Notes under the pieces: model-generated
The model's input: the letters and a program-made list of their open reading frames with translations, nothing else
The model's database searches: none
What the model was told of the DNA's origin: nothing
Translations under genes and position numbers: made by a program
In this document: piece after piece, positions 43,315-53,589 of the stretch
Numbering within the stretch: position 1 is the stretch's first letter
Layout of the letters: each line of letters opens with the position of its first letter
Assembly: GCA_034401795.1 (NCBI GenBank)
Contig: CM067370.1
Coordinates: 58,449,295-58,513,294, forward strand
Direction of reading: 5' to 3'
Length of the DNA: 64,000 nucleotides
Source of the DNA: Chaetoderma sp. LZ-2023a
Taxonomy: Eukaryota > Mollusca > Caudofoveata > Chaetodermatida > Chaetodermatidae

Positions 43315-44181
43315 TTAGGCAGCAAGTCTCAATACAGTCTCAATAAATTCATATTCTGTATGGCCTGGCCCATTTGTAGTTGAGTTATTGACCCAATTGA
43401 TGCATGGAAAGTTGAAGTCTCCAACTATAATGCAATGGGAGAATGGCTTGTTGACTAAGTCTCCTAAAAGTATATGTAGATTTTTGTTATTTTCTAATGT
43501 TGAATTTGGGCTGCGATAAATGCATGTGAACAACAGGTTATTTCCAACACCCAAATCAATTCCAATGCTGATAAATTCAGAAAATTCAAAGTCAGTGTCT
43601 ATGAGTGTGTATGGCAATGATGATTTTATATAAATGACCATTCCCCTGCCTTCTGTCCCTTTAAATATGTTCAAAGGTAAAGTATCATAGCCGTTTATGT
43701 TATATTCAGCTATTACTCTTTCATATCGGAAATGCTTGGGTTTGATTTCTGAGATAGCTAATATTGCTGGTTTGCTGTCCATAAGTTCCAGTCGTAACTT
43801 AAGCTCATTTATTTTATCTGCATTCAAAGTGTCAGTATTTGTAAATATAATTTTGAAATCTTTTTCTAAAACATTAGTAATAAACGGTTTGCGACGGTGC
43901 TTATTTAGTGATTTGCTACTTTTGTTTGTTTTTGTTTTGTTGGCTATTGATCTTGATTGATTTGTTGTGTTTTTATGTTTATCATTACAATTTCCATCAG
44001 CATCCATATCAGTGGCTGGATTTGTAGTGTTGAATAAATCTGGAAGGATCTTAAAACGATTACATAATTTTAATTGGTTCTTTTGACATTCATTATTGTT
44101 TGTTTTTGTTCTAGATTGATTAAAATACATGCGCTCTGTTATGTTGGTTTGTGTTGCGTTTATAGGATTAATATTTAGCAT
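43315..44181 (-). pseudogene. LINE-E ORF2 start: AP-endonuclease, 3'-truncated
   Basis: Open for 288 codons from ATG at 44181. After a Lys/Asn-rich N-terminal ~110 residues comes an apurinic-endonuclease-like domain: IIFTNTDTLNADKINEL (motif 1 position), AISEIKPK (the Glu region), IYRSPNS and GDFNFPCINW (the Asp/Asn catalytic pair). It breaks off after GHTEYEFIETVL, just where the end of the domain is reached. The RT half is not in the window on this strand. It starts inside the end of ORF1 with an ATGCTAA overlap. Confidence 0.8.
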
Positions 44182-46145
44182 GGTTGAACAAACGCATTCG
44201 TCCTGGGGGCTGTGGATAAAAAATTATTAGGTTTTGATGGTTTTCTTTGAGCTACAGTTGAATCAAATATGCTTTCTACGCAACTCATAATGTTATTTGA
44301 CAATAACCTCATACCGTCGTAGTTTGGGTGTATGTGGTCATGGAAAAGCTCTTGCATAATGCGTCCATCTGGATGGCAGAAGAGATTATTATGATCTATG
44401 AAATTTACAGAATGCCATGTGGCAAGGGAGTGCAACATGTGATTGAACTGCATAATTTTCCTATTGGCATATATGCTGGTGGGTCGTGGCAAGAGAGCTG
44501 ATAGGATAATGGTAATGCCAGGTGCTAGTGCCTTGATGTGGTCAATTAAACCATCATAATCATATATCATGTCAGTGGTGGATTGCCTACGCATATCATT
44601 ACTACCGATGTGTATGACTACAGCATCAAAGTGATTTGGACTAAGGAAGTCAGTGACTCGGTTTGTAATGTCATCTATACATGCTCCACTGTACGATCGA
44701 ACTGTTGTGTTGATACAGTCATTTGACATGTATTTTCCACTGAGTTTCCGCAGTGTCGAACTTCCAATTACAAGGATATTTTTTGTAGTTGTTTGTTCCT
44801 GTTGGGTTGTCTGTCTATTAGGCCTACGTGTATCCCCAGAGTTAGGCCTATCAGGACAAGTTTGGTTTGAGAGAACTTCTCTGTAGGACCTGATTCCAGG
44901 CTGTATAATAGGTTTGGGTGTGTTATATTCCGTAATCTTAGTAGGTACAGGCACATGGTTGGGCATGTTAGATGCAGGCACATGCAGGTCATGACCTATG
45001 GGCCTATGCCTTATGGGCAAACTTTCATAGCTGGTTTTGTCAGGTATAGCTAATGGGGTGAACTGTTCCCCTGCCCTGTTGGCAGAAATGTTGCCAGTGT
45101 GAGCAGTCCGAGTCTGATTTTTCAGAATGAGAACATCTGCATGGAGGGATGACTGATTCTTTTTCATTTGTTGTATTTCATCCAAAATTTCATTTAGTAT
45201 TTCAACATTATTAAATGTTGACTGTTTTTCTTTATTGCATGTGGTTACACCAATATCTTGTAATTTAGGAGTTAAAACCTGTGATTCTGGGATCACATCA
45301 TCACTCAGTGAGACATTGGATGCTGATGATGCATTCAGAGAATCCTTATGGGTGTCATGATGCACGATACTTATAGAGTTGTCAGCATCTGGAGGGATAT
45401 TATTTCCAGATGATGCCATGTAATGCTGTGATAGATCATGGTAATATGTGCGTCTATGTTCTGCGACATACCAAGTTAGAAACTCTTTAAAGTGGTCAGT
45501 AATATGTGACCATTCAAAATACGTGTATTTCCGTTTGGATGATGTTAAAATTGACAAAATGTACGGGGGCAGCCCTGAACATGCGTAGTGTATCCACACT
45601 TTGCATTCATCGCACTTGATCATATATTGATTACTAGGATCCCCACATAGACAGCCATTATGTTTATTTTTTGTGCCGTTTGATTGGCTAGTATTTGGCT
45701 GGGTAGCTGTAACAGAGTCTGTTGTTGTGCAGATTGGAAGAGCTGGTGTAGTACATATTGCAGGAGCAGTACAGGTAGAAGCAGAATAAAAAATTGGTTT
45801 TAGAGTTAGTATATGGTAAGGTAGGGTTGCTGTTTGTGTTAGCATTAGTAGTAGGTGACAAGATCGTTATTGAGATTGGTGGTGATTTAAATGGCGTATA
45901 TGCAGTGGTCTGTGTGTCTGCTACATGAACTGAAGGTGGCATGGCTAATGAATGACACTTGAAGGTGGCATGGTGATGGCCCCTTCCTGTAGTGGGTTGT
46001 TTGCAATCTCTTTATTTGCCCTATGTGCATTATTACAGGTATTACATAGAAAGTAGTCACACTCCCGATTTTCGACTGACGGGTCTTTTGTTTTGCCTAC
46101 ACCACAGTCATGGCAAGATATCTTATGGTCTAGATACTTAACCAT
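44175..46145 (-). pseudogene. LINE-E ORF1: PHD finger and SGNH/esterase protein (CR1-type)
   Basis: 556 codons are open from 45845 to 44175. The N-terminal extension is in two other frames (46145-45945, with CHDC...CNTC cysteines, and 45942-45845). A PHD-like finger reads CLCGDPSNQYMIKCDECKVW then IHYAC. A Gln/Lys coiled region (NEILDEIQQMKKNQSS) follows. The C-terminal SGNH-hydrolase domain reads VIGSSTLRKL (Ser block), VVIHIGSNDMR (block III) and DHIHPNYDGM (Asp-x2-His). PHD plus esterase ORF1 is established for CR1-like LINEs. It would act in RNP formation. Two frameshifts near the N-terminus disable it, but the body is well kept. Confidence 0.85.
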
Positions 46146-46639
46146 GATGACTAGTGTGTCAGTGTTGATGTGACTGTATAAATGTATATTTAACCTATGT
46201 TATTTTATTTTATTTTTAGATTTTTAGATATTCATGATGGGATTTGGTCTTGTGGTTACTATGGGGAACACTATCAACAAAGAGCAAATAATTAATGCTA
46301 TCAACAAAGCGCAAACAGTTAATGCATTTAATAATATAGTATATTATAATTAGATTGTTGATATAATTTTGATTCTCTGCCTCTATTGTGTAAGTCGGCA
46401 GTTGATACGCGTTGATGGTTGCTTAGGAACGACTTGTGTATTAATCCCAAATATAGAATATAATTTAGAACTTTTGATAATCTATCCAATTAGGTGATAA
46501 GGATGATGCAAATTTTTATGAAAACGTCACGATCTAACATTTTATTATTCATGTTCTACAAAGTAATCACTATATATTAAACAAAACACTGTGTATCACT
46601 GATCTTAAACACCAGGTTTAGAATACGAAATACTGCACT
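46146..46639. other. Non-coding interval
   Basis: Probably the 5' untranslated region of LINE-E on the minus strand plus unidentified AT-rich DNA. No gene seen. Confidence 0.4.
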
Positions 46640-47160
46640 TGTCCCTTTCCCTTTCATTGAATAATATGATGTAACTTGTCGATGTTCCCCATGAGAGATT
46701 GCATGTTGATAAATAGAAGTGAGAAGGCAACGTGTTCTTTGTTTCCTATTAAGTTGTCATTGAATGTTTTGGGAGGATGTATTCACAGGTTGGTGCAGAT
46801 ATATTTAGATCATTTCGAGTGTCAGCATGGTTAATTGGGATAGGATTAATTCGAATGGGTTTAGAGTGTTTTTTTGTCGTCAGTAGCCTCAGTGGTAGTA
46901 GTGTCGTAGTATGGATTTAGAATTGCCAGCGTGAAGTCTGTATTGTCATTGTAATGATTGTACGGGAAAAATGACTTGTTGCACTTGGTACACCACCAGC
47001 AGGTGTCGTCAGCTTCGAGGTTGTGATAGTCAGATGTTGTTAGTTTGGAGCAACTTAGATGAATCTATGTGCTACATAGGTCACATAGTAGTGCTCTCTG
47101 ATTATTCTTATAAGGTTTCCTACAGGATGAGCAAGGGAATTTAGTGGGCATGGGTCAGGT
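46640..47160 (-). pseudogene. LINE-F: PHD-like finger and start of endonuclease
   Basis: Minus-strand ATG at about 47157 reads MPTKFPCSSCRKPYKNNQRA, then CDLCST, a stop where a Trp is usual, IHLSC and WWCTKC. This is the Cys4-His-Cys3 PHD-type finger found at the N-terminus of many LINE proteins. After a frameshift come PTCEYILP and the first endonuclease motif (SLLFINMQSLMGNIDKL). It then ends near 46640. One stop and at least one frameshift. Confidence 0.65.
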
Positions 47161-47739
47161 TGGTGCGAATATGGACAGGGAGGAAATAAGGCAAGGGAAC
47201 TACTAAAGAGAGGGAGGTCATTGGGGTCATTTGCAGGACTGAATAGATTTCTCTATTTGGCTGTAATATTGGGTATTATCGTGATTTAATTATATATAAC
47301 CCCATCTAGGTTAGGTGGATACACTGGATGAGATGGGTCAAGTGTCAATAGCAATAAATAGGAATTGTGGGTGAATTATTAAACGTATTTGGGGGCATCA
47401 ACAGGTCAGGCATAAACTAGTTAGCAATTGGGATGCAGTCATGTAGAATATTGTTACGTTTTTGGGAAGACACAGAAAAAAGAAAAACATTGATATTAGC
47501 TTGATTGAGGCCTGCTGCCATGGTTGGGGTTCTGTTAATTCAGGGTTCATAGTATACCAGCAGATTACACCATGCATACAGATAGATTCTAACACATACA
47601 AACTACAGAGATGGGGAAGTTTAGCTAGTAATAGACATGGCATGACCATAGACGGATTTCAGCACTGAAATAGTATGTTAATTTCAAAGCAACCATACCA
47701 ATAACATGTTGAATATTTTGAAACTTACCCGACTGGAAG
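47161..47739. other. Non-coding interval
   Basis: No gene recognised. Part may be the 5' untranslated region of LINE-F. Short ORFs on both strands at 47398-47668 overlap each other and resemble nothing I know. Confidence 0.4.
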
Positions 47740-48475
47740 CCATTTTATGACAGGCAGCTATCAATCCAGTTGTTATCCATTGTTTAGTCAGGTTGTGTTT
47801 AAATTTCTTCTTTTCTTCCATGGGAAAGCTGTTTTCGAAGACGTGCATGCAATTTTCGTGGAACTTGGTGTAGGCATTTTCGCAGCACTGTATGTCTGTA
47901 ACTGCATGCCAATCTACCTCAGTAACGAGAATTCCTACCTCTGATTTATTACTGAAATTAATGTTATTGCTGAATATATATTATCAATAATCGTGGCCGA
48001 AACATCACCTATTCTAGTCGGTTTTGTAATGGTTAGGTAGAATGAATGAGCATTTAGTAAGTTTATACAGTTTTGTGTATGAAAGCAAGTTTGTCTCATT
48101 AGGTCAATATTGTAGTCACCCATGAGGTAGACGGTTTTGTTTTCCTTTTGAATAGTTTCCAAAGGTTTTCCTAATAGTTCAATCAGATGTACCTCATCGC
48201 CTTTAGGTGATTTATAAATTGTACCTATAATTTAGTTTTTTCCTTTCAGTGTTTGAATTTCGATAAACATTGTTTGAATATGTTCTTCAATATTAGAAAG
48301 GGCATCTCCTCAATGATTTGGATATTTTCTTTAATATATATGCCTACACCATCTCCCTTGCCCGCGGTTTTGTGCTTTTCAACAAATGTGTAGTTCTTTA
48401 TATTAATAAGGTTAGTAGGGGAATTTGCGTGTATAAATGTCTGTAATTCCAATAATTCCAAATTTATGTGCACTC
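47740..48475 (-). pseudogene. LINE-G: endonuclease middle and linker
   Basis: 48473-48246 reads ELLELQTFIHANSP and KGDGVGIYIKE. 48162-47935 reads YLMGDYNIDL (catalytic Asp/Asn) and VSATIIDNIYS (the SD/H block before the domain end, here SATIIDN). 47950-47745 matches LINE-A 2510-2766. It lacks both ends. Because the endonuclease lies at lower coordinates than the RT of LINE-H, the two are separate insertions. Confidence 0.7.
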
Positions 48476-48484
48476 ATATCTAGG

Positions 48485-50415
48485 AGACGATCAATCAATC
48501 AATCATATTCTATTTCTGCGAGAAGGCTAAAAGCCTGTGATAACAGATTCCTAATTTCCTTTTTCAATTTGGTAATAAAACATGGAATTTATATTGCCAG
48601 CTAGATAGTTATAGTATAGGGGTTGGTTATCCCATAGTTTATCCAATTTTGTCTCAAATGATATCATGGCTGTTGCTTCTATAACATGGTTCGGAAGACT
48701 GTTCCATAAGTCCACGATTCTATGTTTAAAGGAGTATTTTTGTATGTTTAAATGTGATCAGGATTTGTATAGTTTTAGCCTGTGTCCCCTGGGTCTTGAG
48801 TCTGATCGAAATTCAAATAGGTTGCACACTTCTGGATCATATTTTTGGTTATAATTTTGTAAGCTTCAATAATGTCTCCTCGTACTCTACGGTATGCAAG
48901 AGTTGGTATATTAAGGACCCTGAGCCTAGTCTCATAATTTAGTTTTGATAGTCCTGAGACACTTTTTGTCGCCCTTCGCTGAACATTTTCTAACAGCTCC
49001 ATATGTTTCTTGAGATAGGGGCTCCAAACCTGATTAGCAGATTCCAGATGTGGCCGCACTAATGGTGTATACATGGTTCTAAATATGTTTGTGTCAAGGG
49101 ATACAAATGTGCGCCTTATTACACCCATAATGGAGTTGGCTTTATTAACTTTATCTATTATGTGCTTCTCGAAACATAGTTTATCATCAATAATAACACC
49201 TATATCCTTTTCATCCTCACTTGGATTAATAGGGGACCCGTCTTTACCGAGAATATAGCTATGATTTTGTAAATTGGTTTTACCAATTCGCATAGATTTA
49301 CACTTATCAGCATTAAATTGGAGTAACCATTTACTGGTCCATTCTTTTAACAAGTGTATATCTTGTTGCATTTCGTTAGCATCATCATTGGATTTTATGC
49401 CATGAAAAAGTTTTGTGTCATCCGCATACAGGTATATTTCACTATTGTTAGCTATCACATTAGGTAAGTCATTTATATATATAACAAACAACACTGGTCC
49501 TAAAACTGATCCCTGTGGTATCCCGCTAAATACTGATTTCCATTCAGAGGGTTCATCACTAATGATTACTCTCTGGCTACGCTGTGACAAGAAGCTTTCT
49601 ATCCATTTAATAATCTATGGATTGATGTTATATAGATTCAGTTTATGTACAAGTCTACAATGGGGAACCTTGTCAAATGCCTTTTAAAAATCAAAATATG
49701 CAACGTCCACCACACCACCATCACTATCCAATATTTGTAACCATTTATCCACTACCGTCAATAACTGAAGTGTGGTGGACCTACCTGGGATGAAACCAAA
49801 TTGACATTTACTAAATAAGCCATTCGTTTTCATATGCTAGATGATACTGTCTCTAATTAAACCTTCAAGTACTTTGCAGACGACACTTGTCATACTTATT
49901 GGCCTATAATTGCTTGTGACATTTCTGTCTCCCTTTTTAAATATAGGTGTAATATTGGCCTGCTTCCATGGTGTTGGTAATCTACTGGAGTTCAATGAGT
50001 TTTGAAATAATATTTTGAGCGGGTGGGCTAAAGTATTACTAAGTTCTTTTAGGATATGCGGTTGGATGCCATCAGGACCGGGTGACTTTGATATTTTTAA
50101 TTTATCTAAGCTCTTTTTGATGTCATTTTGCTTTGTTTGTAAGATATTTGGTTGCACAGTAGACAGTCTCTCAAGCTCTGGTAGCATATTGTCAGGTTTG
50201 CAGACGAGTACAGATGAAAAGAAATTTGCTAGGGCATCTGCTTTTTCACGGTTAGAAGTAGTAAAGGTTTTTCTTAGAATTATCAGTATATAAGTCTGGT
50301 ATAGACAGTCTAGTTTTAGTCTTAGTTTGAACATATGTCCAGAATTTCTTTGGGTTTATTTTAATTTTTTCTGTAATTTTTTGCTCATGTAACTTAACGA
50401 TTTAAGTTTAATGTC
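48485..50415 (-). pseudogene. LINE-H: CR1/L2-like reverse transcriptase with 3' end
   Basis: From 50415 down: linker (NPKKFWTYVQTKTK), SPGPDGIQPHILKE, PIFKKGDRN..SNYRPISM (50334-49837), then FDF followed by an in-frame TAA (49684-49686) and KAFDKVPH. After a further stop come GIPQGSVLGPVLF, YLYADDTKLF and the RNA-binding C-terminus (49590-48775). The tail continues through KYSFKHRIVDLWNSLP to a stop near 48540, and the element ends at a (TGAT)n microtail (48490-48506). It is 5' truncated at the linker. All RT catalytic residues are present, so few mutations have accumulated. Confidence 0.83.
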
Positions 50416-50449
50416 TGAATTTATAATTGTTTATGTAAGTTCTGTCTTG

Positions 50450-50592
50450 TCTAATTTATATATACCTGTATATATGTGTGTAAGGTGTCCGCCATAACAA
50501 TAGGCAATGACTTCGGCCAACAATCTGGTATCACTCATGAATATTGTTTATTTGGAATCATTGAATAAATCATCTTGAATCTTGAATCTTGA
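50450..50592 (+). mobile_element. LINE 3' untranslated end with TTGAATC tail
   Basis: Ends in three TTGAATC/CTTGAAT units after AATAAATCAT, the microsatellite-type tail of CR1/L2-like elements in plus orientation. No coding part is attached. The left border is arbitrary. Confidence 0.45.
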
Positions 50593-50638
50593 ATCAAATC
50601 AATGAACGTTCAACACATATCAAACATCAATAAATGCT

Positions 50639-50885
50639 TATAAACATTCATTCTTCCAAAGTACAACACCTTCGTGGAACCGGCTACCACAAGCGGTAGT
50701 AACAGCGCCAAGCCTGGGCGCATTTAAATCTGTCGTCCAGAAAATCGCCATCTAGACAGACCCTGTACAGTGTTTTTAATTTGCACAGCACCATTGTACA
50801 TAGCCCGCGCACTACTTGTCCTCGACATATGATGTCTGCCTGCGGATAACAGTCGAGTATATCATTGAATCTTGAAGTTGAAGTT
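50639..50885 (+). pseudogene. LINE-I: last codons and 3' UTR of a CR1/L2-like element
   Basis: Plus frame to a TAG at 50754 reads HSFFQSTTPSWNRLPQAVV then APSLGAFK, the conserved C-terminal end of many LINE RT proteins (compare SFKHRIVDLWNSLP in LINE-H). A short 3' UTR ends in TTGAATCTTGAAGTTGAAG. A severe 5' truncation. 50886-51284 holds no gene. Confidence 0.62.
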
Positions 50886-51284
50886 CTTAAAAGAAGGAGC
50901 AATTTACGGAACAAGAAGAAAAAAACAAACGAGTAGCTCGTAAATCAGCAAACTATTAAATATACTGTCAATTACATAAAGAGAGCATAATGCCCAGATA
51001 TGCACAAATTGTCATGGGCCCAGCAGGAAGTGGCAAAGTTAGTTACGGTGTACTTTAAATGGACAATACCAGTTTTCGTAATATTGTCCTATCTAAACGG
51101 TTCAAAATCTTACCTGTCTGAGGGGTGTGGGAGGTGCGGGTGGGTAGTGGAAGATCTCCCCTTCAGACCTCCGCTCACACAGGTATATAGGTAAGCCATG
51201 GGTTGTGTTCACGAAGAGTGCTTAACTTAGACACAGGACTAATTGTGGTAGCATGAAGAGACACGTCACACTAGCATAGAGAAG

Positions 51285-51570
51285 ATTCGGATAGCGACAA
51301 ACACAGAAAATGAAAACAACAGCAATAAGACCAACAACAGTCTCCACAAGTCAGCAAGCAAACAAATGCTAGACACAGCAGGGTGTAACCATGAGTGTAG
51401 GCAGCACAACGCAGCTGACACGGAGAATACCCATCTTCACCACAGCATTTCCACAAATCAGTATTAGCCCTTGCCGCTCTGATGTCAAGATTTTTAATTT
51501 TCATATTAAATTAAAAGATGATCTGGTGTTCATTTTTGCGTAAATTTGGTGGATTATGTTGCTGTCATAG
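51285..51570 (+). repeat. SINE-like dispersed repeat, copy 3 (5' part)
   Basis: About 285 bp closely matching 17680-17969, from GATTCGGATA to ATGTTGCTGTCATAG. The 3' hairpin end is absent. Confidence 0.68.
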
Positions 51571-51649
51571 ACTTACCAGTGATTTACCGGTGATTGCAGT
51601 CAAATACTTCAGTGTAGAAGAAGTGACTGCAATTTTTGGGAGTTAGACG

Positions 51650-53587
51650 ACCGTAGGTCTATATAAAACCCCGTGACTTGAAGAATGAGTCTAGGTTGTT
51701 TTTGCATGTGTTTAATGTTGGAGCGTTAATTGCTTCTGTTGGTAGAGAATTCCCTACATTAACAACTCTATTTGTGAAGAAATACTTGCGTAGATCAAGT
51801 CGACAGGGTTGTTTGTAACGTTTAAGTGCATGTCCCCTAGTGTGTGTAGATGCCATTGTGAAGAATTCATTTGGCTTAGTATGCTCCTGGTTAGAAATTT
51901 TTTTATAGACTTCTATCATGTCAGCTCGGATTCTCTTGGTTTTCAATGTTGTAAGATTTAGTTTCTGGAGACGTGTTTCATAAGGTATACTTGCTAAACC
52001 TGGGGGATCATGCGTGTCATCCCCTGTTGTACCCGCTCCAGTAAGTCTATGTCTTTTTAGGGTGTGGGCACCAAAAGGGGATACAGTAGTCTAAGTGAGG
52101 TCTTACAAGGGATTTGTAAAGCTGGAGAATAACAGGGTGGGATTTATATTTTATTGTACGATATATCAGACCTAGGGCTTGGTTTGCTTTTATTGATGCT
52201 ACTTCACATTGTCTTGACACTTTCATTGATTGCTGAATCGTTATTCCCAAATCTTTTTCTTCAATGATTTTTGCTAGTGTGTTGCTTCCCATTTTATAGC
52301 TATAGCACACGTTATTGTGTCCTAAATGTAAAGCACTACATTTATCTAAGTTAAAGAGCATCTGCCATTCTTGAGACTAGCTAAAAATTCTGTGGCGATC
52401 TGCTTGGAGTTTAAGTGTACTTTCTTTGATCAGAAATTCTTTACCTAATTTAGTATCATCAGCAAATTTACCGATTTGGCTTGTAATATTTTCGTCTATG
52501 TCGTTTATATAGATCAGAAATAAAATTGGCCCAAGGACCGATCCCTGGGGCACTCCACTCTTTACACTTGTCCAGTTAGATTTCTGTCCGTTTATTATGA
52601 CACGCTCTTTCCTATCTGATAACCAATTTGTAATCCATTGGGGTATCTCCCCATCTATCCCATGAGATTTAATTTTCTTGCACAGCCTCTGATGCGGGAC
52701 TTTGTCAAATGCCTTTGCAAAGTCTAAGTATATTATGTCAACTGGGTGTCCATTGTCTAATTGCAGGGACAGACCTACCCATTCGCAAATTCGCTTTTGA
52801 GAATAATTTTCATGGTTGGCTAATAAAATGTCAAAATAGGCTAATTCACTGGCTAATGATTTTACATGTATGTTGGTAGGTCAGTTCCTCTTAAACCATG
52901 ATGACACATCTAATTCTATCTGTATTTTGTTTCTTACATGACATGTTGGTCATCTCTTACTTGGTTATTAGCATTAAGATCTAGCAGGATCATAAAGGAT
53001 TAGATTGATAGGTTAGGCTAAGAAAGTCCAGAATTGGCTAATGAAATCCCAAAATAGGCTAATTCACTGGCTAATGATTCACGGTCTCTGAATTGGGTAG
53101 GCTTAACTTGATCAAAAAAGCAAAGTAGGTTTGTTAGTGTAGATAGGCCTTTCCTAAACCCATGTTGTGATTGGTTTATTAAGTAGTTGTTCTCTGATTT
53201 GATTTCTGAGTAATGTTTCTAAGATTTTCCCTATACATGAGGTGAGACTGATCGGCCTGTAGTTACTTGGCTAATCCTTTCTCCCTTTTTTAAAGATTGG
53301 CGTGATGTTGGCTAGTCTTCAATCCACAGGCACCTCCAGATCTAATCGATTTGATCATAATCTTGGATATAACGTCAGCAATTTCTTGTGAGGCTTCTCT
53401 CAGTATGCTAGGATGTATATTGTCTGGTCCCGCTCCCTTATCCGGCTTTAAGTTAGCAAGGGCTTCCTCAACAATCATGGCTGATATTTCTATGTTACAC
53501 AGTCTGGTTTGTATATTGATTTGCTTTGGAGTAGGGATGCTGCTTAAGTCTTCAGTCGTAAATACTGATGAAAAGTATTCATTTAAT
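51650..53587 (-). pseudogene. LINE-J: CR1/L2-like reverse transcriptase, interrupted
   Basis: From 53587 down: FTTEDLSS, DKGAGPDNIHPSILRE (53478-53290) and the fingers, then an insertion at about 52785-53130. After it: YLDFAKAFDKVPHQRL, GVPQGSVLGPILF, FADDTKLG (52570-52460), NLDKCSALHLG (52361-52047) and the C-terminus TNRVVNVGNSLP to the stop near 51659. The catalytic Asp residues (FADD and the LDFAKAF block) are intact, but frames change at least four times. It is the same type as LINE-H and 5' truncated at its junction with LINE-K. Confidence 0.82.
52785..53130. repeat. Insertion in LINE-J with internal duplication
   Basis: AAAATAGGCTAATTCACTGG and flanks occur at 52811-52868 and again at 53036-53094. 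The segment interrupts the RT domain between the fingers and palm. Class unknown. Confidence 0.5.
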
Positions 53588-53589
53588 AG

